In this document: positions 1 to 10,374 of the stretch, piece after piece | Position numbering within the stretch: the first letter of the stretch is position 1 | Layout: each line of letters opens with the position of its first letter | Source of the DNA: Doryteuthis pealeii | Taxonomy: Eukaryota; Mollusca; Cephalopoda; Myopsida; Loliginidae | Reading direction: 5' to 3' | DNA length: 64,000 nt | Assembly: GCA_023376005.1 (NCBI GenBank) | Contig: CM042160.1 | Location: forward strand, 81,897,402 to 81,961,401 | Made by a program: the position numbers and the translations under genes | Notes under the pieces: generated by a model | What the model was told of the DNA's origin: nothing | Databases searched by the model: none | Seen by the model: only the letters and a program-made list of their open reading frames with translations

Positions 1-208
1 GTGCACTGAAGAAAGAAAAAAAAGAAAAGAAAAAGAAGAGTAGAAAAAGAAAAAGAACAAATGAAACAAAATGATTGGTCAATCATTTTACATCCGGAAT
101 TTCAAAATACAAAGATTGTATTTTTCTTAAAACACAAAGATAAAAAAATAGAGAGTATATTTAATAATATCTGTTACAGCTTTCTTACCACACCACACAC
201 TCAAAAAA

Positions 209-209
<1 letters not shown>

Positions 210-300
<91 letters not shown>
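210..300. repeat. (TA)n(CA)n microsatellite
   Basis: A compound (TA)n run passes directly into (CA)n. The reading frames across it are repeat translations (YI, TH or CV dipeptides), not genes. It abuts a mariner-like terminal repeat on its right. Confidence 0.95.
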
Positions 301-302
<2 letters not shown>

Positions 303-481
303 GGTATGTCAAAAAAGTATCGAGATTTTTTGATATTTTTGACACACCTTGTATTCTGAAAAAAAAAAAAAATGTTCCATTCATTCTTCATTTCTATCTT
401 GATAAATACAGCTTTAAACTTGGTAATTTTTTTTTCAGAATACAATGTGTGTCAAAAAGTACAAAAAATATCAAAACTTTT
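301..481. mobile_element. mariner-like terminal-repeat fragment
   Basis: Two inverted copies of a GGTGTGTCAAAAAGTA-type terminus (301-320 and the reverse complement near 338-355) are followed by a third at about 445-465. The spacer contains the motif 'ctatcttgataaatacag', which recurs at 17.1 and 36.1 kb. Tc1/mariner termini often read ACAAGGTGTGTCAAAA, so I infer a small non-autonomous mariner or a rearranged pair. No transposase is visible here. Confidence 0.5.
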
Positions 482-488
482 TTGCCAC

Positions 489-491
<3 letters not shown>

Positions 492-574
<83 letters not shown>
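492..574. repeat. (TA)n(GT)n microsatellite
   Basis: About 57 bp of TA dinucleotide followed by about 26 bp of GT dinucleotide. No other content. Confidence 0.95.
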
Positions 575-578
<4 letters not shown>

Positions 579-682
579 AAGTAAGCCTAATGAGTCAGAG
601 AATATCTACCTAGGTTTCTGCTGATGGATCATCAGGATAATTCTGACTTGTTGGCTCTACTTATTGTATTGAGCACTTTAGT

Positions 683-1041
683 AGAAAGGAAGGAGGAGGA
701 AAAGTGAGGATGAGCAATAAATAAGGATGAAAAAGGTGGGAAGAGGACAGAGAGAGAAGGAGAGAGAGAGAGGGGAAGGATACAGATAGAGAGAGGAGGA
801 AGAGGGAGAGAGGAGGGAGAGAGGAAGGAGAGACAGAGAGGAGGAGAGAGGACAGAGAGGAGGAGAGAAAAGGACAGAGAGGAGGAGAGAGAGAAGGAGA
901 GAAAGGACAGAGAGGAGAGAGAAAGGGACAGAGAGGAGGAGAGAAAGGGACAGAGAGGAGGAGAGAAGGGACAGAGAGATGAGAGGGGGAAAGGAGAAAG
1001 AGAGGGGAAAAGATACAGAGAGAGAGGGGAGTGGGAGCAAG

Positions 1042-1073
<32 letters not shown>

Positions 1074-1262
1074 AAAAAAGAGAGAGAGAGAAAATGAGAG
1101 AGGGAGAGAGAAAAAGAGAGAGAGAGAAAATGAGAGAGGGAGAGAGAGAGAAATAAGAGAGGGAGAGAGAGAGAAATAAGAGAAGGAGAGAGAGAGAAAA
1201 TAAGAGAGGGAGAGAGAGAGAAAATAAGAGAGGGAGAGATAGAGAGAGTTAGAGAGAGAGAC
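683..1262. repeat. polypurine (GA-rich) tract
   Basis: About 580 bp almost free of pyrimidines on the plus strand. It is built from GAGAGA, GGAGGA and the recurrent block 'gacagagaggaggagag', then decays into 'gagagagaaaataagag' blocks with a period of about 20-25 bp. Such tracts can form triplex (H-) DNA. Long serine/leucine or arginine/glutamate frames here are compositional artefacts. Confidence 0.9.
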
Positions 1263-1269
1263 CTTATCT

Positions 1270-1714
1270 AATAGAGAACTCTAGTGCAATAAGTGAGAAA
1301 GTAAAAATGGAGAAAGAATGAAAAGTGAAAAAAAAAAAAAATGATGTAAGAGGTTGTTTTTTTGTGTTTTTTTTTCTCTTTTTTTTTCTTAAGCCAATTA
1401 AATAAAAAATAATATTTGCTTTTTATACTTGTAAAATTTGACTTTTTTCTTCTTTGAAAACATCTGAAATGGGAATTAATGTAGGGTTTGCTTTTTCCAA
1501 GTAAATAAAAAAGTAATAAAATCTGTATAAATTCTCAATACAAAATGCCCTCACTAAGATGTGTGTACGTATGCGTCAAACACACACACACACATCTGTC
1601 ATTTAACCTTGGATAGACAAACTGGAAACCATTTTTAAGAAAACAATTCTAGCTGTGAGAAAGACAAATCAAAACATTCTTTTTTTTTTTCAGCCAGCAA
1701 CATTTGAGGTGTAG

Positions 1715-1757
<43 letters not shown>

Positions 1758-1945
1758 CTTTTTGGGGGTGGGGTTGAATGGGGTGATCTAAAATGTCAAA
1801 TGTTACTATTTTTTCTCTTGTTGTCTAAAGAAATAAAAAATGAATACAAAAATTTTGTGCATTATATGCTAAAAATTTGAATAACATTAAAAACAATCAA
1901 ATACACAATAAAAGTTCTGTTTCAGCATTTAATTCAAATAAACTC
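1270..1945. other. unassigned AT-rich spacer
   Basis: Homopolymer A and T runs, a (CA)n patch near 1580 and a (TA)n run at 1718-1755. I see no gene or recognisable element. Confidence 0.6.
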
Positions 1946-1947
1946 AA

Positions 1948-2825
1948 CCACCCTGTCGATTGGGGCTGTAGAATACACCAACTGCACTTCAGCAGAGGGG
2001 TAAAATCCCTCCCCTCAATGGAGCCCCCTGTTGGCTGTGGGTGGTGACCCGTGATTCTTAAGGACAGAATCCTGGTGGCTGAGCAGTCCATGATATGCAA
2101 CACTCCACTTTGGCCCTTACTTAGACTAGACGGGCGCTCTGATCAATCAGTTGATCATATCAAGTCCTAGCACCTATATATATTTACCAACCCCTCCGCA
2201 CGAGCAGGATGCGACACAGGGTCAATTTCTTAAGCGGAGTTCAGCTGGTTTGAATTCAGAGTTTTCCTTCTCCTAGACCGGTTGCCTAACCAAGGTTAAA
2301 GAGCCCAGTCTGCCCTACTATTTACCCATAGCTGGAGGGAGAGTAGAATTCATACCTTTCCCAAGGGTATTAGCGCTAAGGGAAATGCAATTACCACGTC
2401 CAGGATTTGAACTCGGAGCGACGAGTCCATTTCCCATGACTTTAACCATTACACCATGCTCTTCCTAGTCCTAGCACCTATATGATTGTCCCAAACCTAT
2501 TGCCCTTATGGCAAACACCCAACCCTTTTTTATCATATATGTACTAAAAGGCAGTGTCTTAGTGTCCTGCATCTAGTAGTGAAGTTGGAATTCTGGGAAT
2601 TGTGAAGTACCTCTGTATTGACATTACTCCCAGGTCCACTGTGACCCGAAGTAGTGCCTGCTGGGTTACCATCTATGGGTTAAATAGATCAAAAAATGAG
2701 TATTAAAAATGTGTTTAAAAACAAAACAGTTTTTTTTTAATGAATACTCATCAAGAATGAATAAAACAAAATATCTTAGGCATAAAATAACCCACCAAGG
2801 GTTGACATGCCGTAAAATTGAACCA
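1948..2825 (+). mobile_element. SINE-C copy, split by a SINE-B
   Basis: Opens with the SINE-C head 'ccaccctgtcgattggggc', continues through the conserved 'gggtggtgacccgtgatt' and 'gcacctatatgattgtccc' blocks, and ends with the hairpin tail 'ggcataaaataaccc...acatgccgtaaaa' at 2775-2820. Positions 2180-2466 are a later SINE-B insertion. Compared with the complete 604-bp copies at 13.2 and 58.6 kb it is diverged by substitutions and small indels. Confidence 0.8.
2180..2466 (-). mobile_element. SINE-B nested in SINE-C
   Basis: Complete tRNA-derived SINE on the minus strand. The head, with A-box-like 'tggttaaagtcatggg' and B-box-like 'gagttcaaatcctgg', lies at the right end. The tail 'cgtgcggaggggttggtaaat' lies at the left. 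It is flanked by a perfect 17-bp target-site duplication, agtcctagcacctatat (2163-2179 and 2467-2483), as expected for LINE-driven target-primed insertion. It is younger than its SINE-C host. Confidence 0.9.
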
Positions 2826-2884
2826 ACTAAAAGAGTATAGGACAAAGGAAAGCCAAAATATATCAACCAAAATCCTCTCGTAAA

Positions 2885-2985
2885 ATATGACCAAATGAGG
2901 TTTATTTTTCAACATAGTGCCCCTTAACATAACATAACAATTCATTCTGACCAGTTTCCTCATCCTTGTTGTTTTAGTCACAACA
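2885..2985 (-). pseudogene. mariner transposase C-terminal relic
   Basis: Read on the minus strand, the frame ending at about 2914 gives GQNELLCYVKGHYVEK followed by a stop and then a 'TSF'-like 3' UTR. The ending G-x-Y-V-E-K-stop is the usual end of mariner transposases. Only this short end survives, with no catalytic D,D,D triad. A second relic with the same ending lies 500 bp away. Confidence 0.6.
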
Positions 2986-3047
2986 TTTTGGCTGATATAC
3001 TCTAGCTTTTCTTTGCCCCATACTTGGGATGAAGGAAATCTAGAGTA

Positions 3048-3330
3048 TAGGTATTTACCAACCCCTCCACACGAGTAGGATGTGACTCAAGGTCAATTTC
3101 TTAAGCGCAGTTTAACAGGTTTGAATTCAGAGTTTTCTTTCTCCTAGACTGGTTGCCTAACCAGATCTAAAGAGCCCAGTCTGCCCTACTATTTACTCAT
3201 AGCTGAAGGCTAATTAGTTGGATTCATACCTTCCCCAATGGTATTAGCGATATGAGAAATGAAAACAGCCTCGTCCAGGATTTGAACTCATCTCGTTATG
3301 TCAATATTCTACAACAGTAACTATGACACC
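3048..3330 (-). mobile_element. SINE-B copy
   Basis: Tail 'accaacccctccacacgag' at the left, then the 'ttgaattcagagttttc', 'cctagactggttgccta' and 'gcctcgtccaggatttgaac' blocks of the family. The tRNA-like head is degraded at the right end. Confidence 0.85.
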
Positions 3331-3374
3331 TCGCACCCACAACTCCAAAAAGCTAGATTATATACTCTCATTGA

Positions 3375-3620
3375 ATGTGATCAAATGACGTTTATTTTTC
3401 AACATAGTCCCCTTGCAGTCGGCACACTTCCTCCATCAGTGTTGCAGTGCTTGGATCCCATTGGTCAAAAAAGTTATCAACAGCAGATATGACATCATCA
3501 TATGAATTTTTCAGCCCACCCTCATAAATACAAGTCTGTAGTGTTGCAGTGCTTGGATCCCATTGGTCAAAAAAGTTATCAACAGCAGATATGACATCAT
3601 CATATGAACTTTTTCACAGC
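3375..3620 (-). pseudogene. mariner transposase C-terminal relic with 102-bp duplication
   Basis: On the minus strand a frame reads SSYDDVISAVDNFFDQWDPS and then ends LQGDYVEK plus stop, matching the last about 40 residues of mariner transposases. The 75-bp segment from 'gtgttgcagtgcttgg' to 'catcatcatatgaa' occurs twice (3439 and 3541), so this end has been tandemly duplicated with a 102-bp offset. No N-terminal or catalytic part is present. Confidence 0.65.
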
Positions 3621-4021
3621 CTTCCCAGTGCCTCTTATCCACTAGGTTATATAACCTATAAAATACTAAGGCAGTTATTCTTAAAGCCTTAAGTCTCATG
3701 TTTGTTGTTTTTTGTTTATATTCACCCCCCCCTCTCATGTGGATTTGATATCTTAACTGTTTATTGATTGGATGATTTGAGTATTGCATTTGCACTACTT
3801 ATTTTACAATTGTCTTTTAATTCATTATATTTCGACTTTGTTCCACAGAGACCATTATACTTCCATTTTGCTTTTTGCAAAACCATTGTGAGAAAACAAA
3901 AAACAAGAAACTGGTTCAAATGAATTAATGTTATAATAGTCTTGAATGAATATGTTCTTCAGTCCTGTGTGTTTTGAGTCACTAATCAAAACATTTTACA
4001 TAACAGTACTGGTGCCTAACA

Positions 4022-4515
4022 TCTATATATTAATACTCATATTCCTTAATAGTATCACCGTTAGCATCTTACAACACCCTCTGGTTAAAAATGAGACTGT
4101 CCAAATCATCCAAGAAGAAATGCAAAAATGTAAATCCTGATTATGTGGTATTGCTTATCTGCCAAATTCTTACTTTTTATGAGTGTCGTCACCTCAGCTA
4201 AATAATGGACCATTCTGTTTTGATTGTAAAGAAAAGGAAGAAAAAGAACATGCTACACAGAAAAAATATAATAAGAAAGAGAGTATGGAAAAGATAGATA
4301 GAGTGTGTGATAGAGTGATAATGCTAATCTGTTTCAATCGTTCATAATGAAAAGATGAAAGAAAAGAAAGAAAGAAAAAAGAGTGAGTTAAGAGTTAAAT
4401 CAAGATTATTATACTTTTTACATATTGAACTATTACGCAATAGCTCTTAAGTAAACATATCAAATGTTGTGATAATCAAATTATCATACTGTGGTATATC
4501 CACGGGTCCTGCTAG
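4022..4515 (+). mobile_element. non-autonomous Helitron, group 2
   Basis: Begins TCTATATATTAAT after a host A and ends at CTAG before a host T. The 3' hairpin is 'ctgtggtatatccacgg' followed by 'gtcctgCTAG'. These are the signatures of rolling-circle Helitrons: 5' TC, a subterminal hairpin about 6-10 nt before CTRR, and A^T insertion without TSD. The same ends bound copies at 28.3 and 53.5 kb. There is no Rep/helicase reading frame, so it is a passenger element. Confidence 0.85.
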
Positions 4516-4530
4516 TTTGTATTATTTATC

Positions 4531-4705
4531 CAGTTGGACACATGGCGTAATGGATATAAAGGTTGAGTTAATACAGTTCTAAGTGATAATCATCTGTAGA
4601 TTGCAGGTTCAATCCTGACCACCAGCAATAACATTGAATACTTAACATAGCTTAACACTTGTACCCAGTCATAGTTGGTGGAATGAGAAAAGTCTAACTA
4701 AATTA
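4531..4705 (+). mobile_element. SINE-D, 5' part
   Basis: Starts 'ccagttggacacatggcg', a tRNA-Leu/Ser-like A-box region, with the B-box-like 'gcaggttcaatcctgacc' at about 4600 and the following 'cacttgtacccagtcatag' block. The peptide-like minisatellite and the 3' tail are missing. Confidence 0.75.
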
Positions 4706-4739
4706 ATATTTTAAAGACAGGAATAAAAAGATTGCGATA

Positions 4740-5420
4740 TAAGATTTGATTTTTCGTTACAACATACTTTTGCTGTCCAAAGCAAAATAATTTTTTTTCT
4801 AACTCGCTATAAAAAATAATTCAATTGATAAAGACCCATACAAATTATATATTGAGCAAGATTATTTTCTCTTCTTTTCACAAAAAGTTTCACTGAAACT
4901 CCAGTTTGAAAATAATAATAGTATTTGGGGACAATTTTAAGTTCAGTTTTTAATTGCTTGATAAGTTAGAAATACATTGTAATTTATTTCTTTGAATTTT
5001 TTGTACATGACAATTCAAATCTAGTTCTTAACGATAAAAAGAATGCAATATCTATTTTTGCTTACATTTTAAAACGTTTTCATTAGTTCTCTAAACTATT
5101 AAGACTTTTTTTTAACCAGTAGTATTAATTACAAAACAACTCGTTTTATCATTTTTTTTTATTTACATTTATACAACCCTATATTGGTGACTGATTTTTA
5201 TTGACATTTAAAATCTTATTTTTTTTAAAAATGTAACCATGAACTTGTGTTTTGAAACAATTTTCATTTTTTTACAATTTTTTGTGCATGACAACAATTT
5301 AATTTAAGTGAGTGTACATTGTACAATAAAATTTAGTTTCAAAAACATACGATAAATATAAATAAATATTTAGAAAGATTATAAAAAAAAAAATTAAAAA
5401 ATTTATTTTACATTAAAATT
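4740..5420. other. AT-rich spacer, nothing recognised
   Basis: Very AT-rich sequence with many short homopolymer runs. I see no element ends, no coding-like frame and no tandem repeat. Confidence 0.6.
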
Positions 5421-5514
5421 TAGTCATAGTTCAAGTTTGTCGCTAATATTTTCAATGACTGGAAGCTGATATTCTTTGTTTGTTTGTTTCTTTCTGCTGA
5501 TAAAACCAGCAGGC

Positions 5515-5963
5515 GAGCTCCTGCTGATACACCAATTGATTGAATAAATGGTTTGATTCAAAGTTCCGTGAAGGCTCGCAATTATCAGATGATGCCTCCT
5601 GAATTCGACAAGAAGGTACCCAAGTTCGATAAGAAACACCCAAAGAAGGTCAGAGGGCACATTGAAACATTGTGTATGTATATATTACACGAGCAGGATG
5701 TGATACAAGGTCAATTTCTTAACTGGAGTTTAACAGGTTTGAATCCAGAGTTTTCCTTCTCTTAGACTGGTTACCTAGCCATGGTTAAAGAGCCCAATCG
5801 CCCAGCTATTTGCCTATAGCTGGAGGGAGAATTAGATTCATACCTTTCCCAAGGGTATTAGCCCCATGTGAAATGCAAACAGCTTCGTCCAGGAATTGAA
5901 CTCGGGTCGACAAGTCTATTTCCTATGACTCTAACCCTTAGACCACATGCCTCCATTGTGTAT
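5515..5963 (+). mobile_element. SINE-D, 5'-truncated, split by SINE-B
   Basis: Contains the family's 'aagttccgtgaaggctc' block, two degenerate 21-bp units encoding PEFDKKV and PKFDKKH, and the tail 'gagggcacattgaaacattg'. A SINE-B occupies 5681-5954, and the host tail resumes at 5955 as 'attgtgtatataacc'. Confidence 0.75.
5681..5954 (-). mobile_element. SINE-B nested in SINE-D
   Basis: Minus-strand SINE-B: tail 'cacgagcaggatgtgat' at the left, head with 'gaactcgggtcgacaagt' at the right. It is flanked by the direct repeat attgtgtat (5669-5677 and 5955-5963), with further imperfect matching beyond. The insertion splits the SINE-D tail. Confidence 0.85.
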
Positions 5964-5989
5964 ATAACCATAAACGTGAGAAGAAAATG

Positions 5990-6300
5990 GTGCATTGAAT
6001 ATAAGGGATGAGTTAATACAGTTCTAAGTGACAGTCATCTATAGATTGCAGGTTCAAGTCTGACCACTGGCAATAATGATAAAATAGCTTAACACTTGTA
6101 CCCACTTATGGTTAGTGGAATGAGAACAGTCTACCCACACGGATTGAATAAAGGGTTCAGTCCAAAGTTCAACAAGAAGGTTCCAGAATTTGAAAATAAA
6201 CAGCTGAAGAAGACCGGAGGACATGTCATCTGAAACATTGTGTATATAACAATAAAAAGAGGACAACAGCCAGAAAAATCCAAATAATACAAAATCACTT
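5990..6300 (+). mobile_element. SINE-D copy
   Basis: Nearly complete. It has 'gcaggttcaagtctgacc' (B-box-like), the spacer, two heptad-type units ending in 'ctgaagaagaccggagga', and the tail 'tgaaacattgtgtatataac'. The tail is followed by the 'aaaaatccaaataatac' end seen in other copies. Confidence 0.8.
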
Positions 6301-6310
6301 ACAACAATGT

Positions 6311-6557
6311 TATAATTCCCTGATGTAGGGGAAGTTAAACTTACTCTACATTACCCGGCCTTGGCTGGGGTCCAGTGTGCTTCGGTAAAGTAAAATTAAT
6401 AGCGTCGATCCCAGTAGGCGCGCCCCTTGAGAGGGAATGCCAACGGGAATCGACGCAATTTTTATGTTTACCACCCATGAGCTTCGGCTTGTGAGGGGGC
6501 CCACATAAAAATGTCCTTGTGTCAAGCCCTCATAAGTGGGATGAGCGGGCAAATAAC
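6311..6557. mobile_element. SINE-I (247-bp element with TSD)
   Basis: A GC-richer block including 'gcgtcgatcccagtaggcg' and 'accacccatgagcttcggc'. It is bounded by a perfect 13-bp duplication cttacaacaatgt (6298-6310 and 6558-6570). A second copy lies at 56.4 kb. I cannot identify the source RNA. The TSD length suggests LINE-mediated retroposition. Confidence 0.75.
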
Positions 6558-6570
6558 CTTACAACAATGT

Positions 6571-6990
6571 CACAGTCGAGTACACTAACTACTATGTCAC
6601 GGGAACTCCTCCCACCTCAAATTTAGAAATCACAGATAATTGTTGGGATTTCTATTCTTCAAAGTTGTAGAGTGTGGGATTTACCTGGTAAAACCTGAAT
6701 ACCTTAACCCTACCAGGTAAGTATAAATAAACTTAGAATCAAGTTCAAGTCTACAAGGTTCTTATTTCCAACTGAAATACCTAGTTTCTCAATTTCACAC
6801 TTCAATGAACAGAAAGGACTCAATTCACATACTTCTAAAAGATTTAATACTCCTAATTATTATAGATCCATACAGAAATATAAGTAAACCTAACTTTAGG
6901 GGTTACACTTTGGGAATACGATAGATACAGTTAAAATGCTCAGAAATTAATTAATGCAAGATGGAGGTGTTTGTGGTGTAATGTTTACCG
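6571..6990. other. unassigned spacer
   Basis: No gene. The only structure noted is a small hairpin pairing 'acctggta' and 'taccaggt' at about 6682-6720. Confidence 0.55.
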
Positions 6991-6993
6991 TCA

Positions 6994-7276
6994 TATATAT
7001 AATATATATTACAATATAGGTACAAGTGATAACCTACTCGAGTTTCACCATAAGGATCTTCAGGGTTAAATCCACTGAATTAATCGAGATACCTATTAAT
7101 TGCAGTCGATTACACGTGTGTTCATTGCGTTAAACGGTTTGCAATGAACACAGACGTGTAATCGACTGCAATTAATCGGTATCTCGATTAATTCAATGGG
7201 TTTAACCCTGAAGATCCTCATGATGAAACTCGAGTAGGTTATCACTTGTACCTATATTGTAATATATATTATATAT
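6994..7276. repeat. fold-back element in (TA)n, 133-bp arms
   Basis: A nearly perfect inverted repeat. The left arm (6996-7128) and right arm (7141-7274) are separated by a 12-bp loop near 'gttaaacggttt'. Both arms end in TA-rich sequence, and (CA)n follows on the right. The right arm carries 'ccctgaagatcctcatgatg' then 'aaactcgag', a hammerhead-like CTGAAGA...GAAAC string. One arm recurs alone at 47275-47345. No coding capacity. Confidence 0.85.
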
Positions 7277-7279
7277 ATT

Positions 7280-7322
<43 letters not shown>

Positions 7323-7559
7323 ATTTGGCCCAAAAATTGACCAGAAAATCTAACAATTTCAGTATTTAACGCAGGGAATGTTGTTGTTTTATTTTCTCAA
7401 AATGAAATTAAATGTCAAAATTATAACTAAAGTTCAAATCAAAAATATGCTCCCCCCTCCATTATTGCAAAAAAAATTTCAACCTTGCTTATTTCTCTAT
7501 TTTTAACTGATTGTATTTAATTCTGTTCCCGCTGCAATAATCGTTTGGTTGTTTTGTAA

Positions 7560-7870
7560 CATAATAGAGAGGGGGGAGAGTGAGGAAAGTAACAGTGACG
7601 TGTAAATTAGCATGGAAAAGTTTTGAGGAAGAATTACATGTAGATTAGAATGGAAAAGTTTAAGGATAAATCATCATAAAGCCATTTTGCATTTTTCTAT
7701 TGGATAAGACCTGACACGTGGCAAAGTGGGAGAGAGGAAGAGCGAGAGATGAGAATGTTAGGGAGTTTGGAATTATGCGTTGACGGAGCGAGACGAGTGC
7801 TCTTACTCTTGGCAGTTGTGACTTAGGGGAAAATAAAAATCTCATGAGAAAAAGAAGTGGCCTTGTTTTA
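7560..7870 (+). mobile_element. possible LTR fragment
   Basis: Non-AT-rich block with a CCAAT-like 'ctattggat', a downstream GC-rich stretch and AATAAA-type signals at about 7830-7840, followed by 'tggcaaaaggcgagctg', which could be a primer-binding-site region. I found no matching second LTR or TSD, so this is a weak call. Confidence 0.25.
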
Positions 7871-8062
7871 TTACTAAAAATTATAAATGGCAAAAGGCGA
7901 GCTGACCCCCAGCACCCCAAGTTGGTTTCCAGACTCCAAACATCAAGGAATTGTCAGCATTGGCCTAGCAACCAAATCCAAACCTCTCCACGTAGCACAG
8001 AAGAGATAAGTATGCAATTAATTTTACCATCAACACATCACACCATTCCAACATGAGAGAGA

Positions 8063-8385
8063 TAACACTATTTAAAAAGCATTTCAACCTTCATGGGTTA
8101 TTTAATGCCAAAGCCATCCTTATAGAAGAAGAGTAGTAATACTATTTAACCCATAGCTGTGAAGATGAGAGGGGTTCATACCTTTCCCAAGAGTATTAGT
8201 TCAAAAGAGAATGTAATAGTGAAACTATTTAAAAAGCATTTCAAACTTCATGGGTTATTTAATGCCAAAGCGATCCTTATAGAAGAACAGTAGTAATACT
8301 ATTTAACCCATAGCTGTGAAGATGAGGGGGTTCATACCTTTCCCAAGAGTATTAGTTCAAAAGAGAATGTAATAGTGAACCTGGA
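8063..8385 (-). mobile_element. SINE-E 3' part, tandemly duplicated
   Basis: Two near-identical 157-bp units (starts 8068 and 8225). Each contains the minus-strand SINE-E tail 'tgggttatttaatgcca' and the 'tttaacccatagctgtgaag' block. The tRNA-like head is absent. The units differ at only a few sites, so the duplication is fairly recent. Confidence 0.75.
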
Positions 8386-8389
8386 GTTC

Positions 8390-8970
8390 AAAACTACTTA
8401 TTATAGATTTTTAAAATGAAATATTCCAAATGGTCTTGCATTGTTTAAATGCCCAACGTAAAATTAAAATGAATAAAAAAAAAAGAAGTTACAAGTTTGT
8501 CTGATTTGTAATATTGAAATTGTGAATTATGGAAAATATTTTGGTAATTTTAATCTTGTCTTGCCCTAATATAAGTTATGCAATTATATTGATCTTGACG
8601 TTTCTGTAGAATTAAATACTTACAAATGATATGAGTATTGAGTATTATATAGATTGTTATTGTATATTTTTGGATTATTTGTTGCAAAGACAACAGTAGG
8701 ATTTATATGTATATTTATATGCCACAGGGACTCACCCACCCCACACATAACCCAATCGGTTCACTGATTATTTATTACATAATTATTTACTAAGTTTAGC
8801 TCAGTTTAAGTACAAGGACAGAAGTATGGTCCCCCACTGAGAATCAAACAATTAGTAGTTATGGTCGACTAACCTGGCACGATAATTATTATACCAATGG
8901 AGACGGCAAGAAACAAACAGATTAATAAGTTGTCTAGTTTTATATCAAATATCAAATAAACAATATGCTT
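8390..8970. other. AT-rich spacer
   Basis: No gene or clear element end. A tRNA-like 'gacggcaagaaac' patch near 8900 may be a worn SINE-L module. Confidence 0.5.
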
Positions 8971-8971
8971 G

Positions 8972-9150
8972 TTCCTTAATCTTATGACTGTTATCATTCT
9001 GCAACAGCCTCTGGTTAAAAATGAGATGGAATGGTCCATTATTAGCTGAGGTGAAGACACCTTTGTCCAAATGGTCCAAGATGAAATGCAAAAAATGTAA
9101 ATCCAGATTGTCTGGTGTCGCTTAATCACAGATTTCTTATTCATCCCATT
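8972..9150 (+). mobile_element. Helitron group 2, internal fragment
   Basis: Shares 'cctctggttaaaaatgaga', 'tccaagatgaaatgcaaaa' and 'agctgaggtgaagacac' with the Helitrons at 4.0, 28.3 and 53.4 kb. Neither terminus is preserved. Confidence 0.6.
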
Positions 9151-9315
9151 TTCACGCAATTTTAAAAATGAAACATTCCAAATTGTCTTGTGTCACTTAA
9201 ATGCGCCATGTAAAATAAAAAGGAATTGGGGGAAAAAAGTTATATGTTTGTTTTATTTGTAATATTGAAATTGGGAATTAAAGATATGTTTTTGTAATTT
9301 TGATCTCATGTCATC

Positions 9316-9805
9316 CTGGCTTCAGTCGTAGTGGATCTGCAAGACTAGCTTGCTAACTATTACATCACAATGGCATGCCAAAGTAGGTTTTTACCCAACC
9401 AGTTTGCTATGGGTAGGATGTGACACAAGGTCATAAGTATGAGGTATCCAACAAGGATTGAACTCACTATTCAATAGTAATGGATCTGCAAGACTAGCTT
9501 GCTAAACATTACACCATGATTGAACCCCTTAAACCTCTCTTATTAGTCGCGGGTAGAATGTGATTAAGTCAAAAGTATGGGTCACTCAGCAAGGAATGAA
9601 CTTAGTAGTAATGGATCTGCAACGTTTTTTTGCTCACCATAACACAATGATGGAATGGCCTTTTTTCCTAACCTGTTTGCCAAGTGTAGGATGTGACACA
9701 CAAAGTCACATGTATGGGGCATCCAATGAGGATCTAACTTACTATTCAGTAGTAATGGATGTGCAAGACTAACATGCTAACCATTACACTACAATGGGAC
9801 GCCCT
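9316..9805 (-). mobile_element. SINE-L tandem array (about 4 units)
   Basis: Four modules at about 140-bp spacing each carry 'tagtaatggatctgcaaga' and 'cattacaccatgat'. On the minus strand these read as tRNA-like heads with the A-box-like 'agtgtaatggttagca' and a B-box-like 'gagttcaatccttg'. They are joined by the 'ggatgtgacacaaggtca' block. Modules differ by substitutions. A two-unit relative lies at 10.5 kb. Confidence 0.7.
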
Positions 9806-9921
9806 AAATGAATGATGTACAAGATGTTGATAGGTATGCGTGCTGTGTCCCTGACGCAGAAAAATCTAAAAGGACACATTAAAATCATATCCATGCGTTT
9901 CAATTTTTTTTTCTTTTTTCT

Positions 9922-10112
9922 TCCTTCACCATTTCAAGTTAACTGTAAATACATTTCAATAGTTTCTTAGAAATGAATTACACAGGATATGTTACAAGGT
10001 ATGAGTTAGATGGCTTTAGTTTGGACCCATAAATTTTCCCCGGGGACTCCTTCAAAGCAAATATGTGCATCCCAGGATGCACTAAATCAAAAAGCTATTA
10101 GCATCATTGGAT
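9922..10112 (+). repeat. dispersed repeat M
   Basis: About 190 bp beginning 'accatttcaagttaactg' and ending 'gcatcattgga'. It recurs in the same orientation at 63712-63935 with an extra internal segment there. Function and class unknown. Confidence 0.6.
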
Positions 10113-10123
10113 GTATAGTAAAA

Positions 10124-10363
10124 AGTAAAGTCATCGGGACGGCCTAAAGTCGGTATCAGCCAGTCAGCGAGGGAGTCTATCCCCTTTTCAATAGCGCTAG
10201 ACCAAGGAGATTGTTTTTGGCGTCTGAGGTGGAGTGCCACACCTACCATCAGCTCCTTACTTTACCCTGTGCTACTCATATGCTGAGTTGGCGAGGACCG
10301 GTATCGAACTAGGAACCTTGTGGTTTCTAGCCGAACGCTCTACCAACTGAGCTAACCCGGCCC
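10124..10363 (-). mobile_element. SINE-A copy
   Basis: Complete minus-strand copy. The head reads 'ggccgggttagctcagttgg', a canonical tRNA-like A box (TRGCNNAGYNGG), followed by the B-box-like 'gttcgataccggtcc'. The body ends 'cgactttaggccgtcc'. A real tRNA gene is unlikely because the sequence continues as a 240-bp repeat family with many copies. Confidence 0.9.
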
Positions 10364-10374
10364 TTACTCATTGG

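Noticed and set aside
617..634. CTGATGGATCATCAG as a hammerhead
   Set aside because: No GAAAC or cleavage triplet follows; simple palindrome.
678..1040. 120-codon Ser/Leu frame on the minus strand
   Set aside because: Complement of the polypurine tract; compositional artefact.
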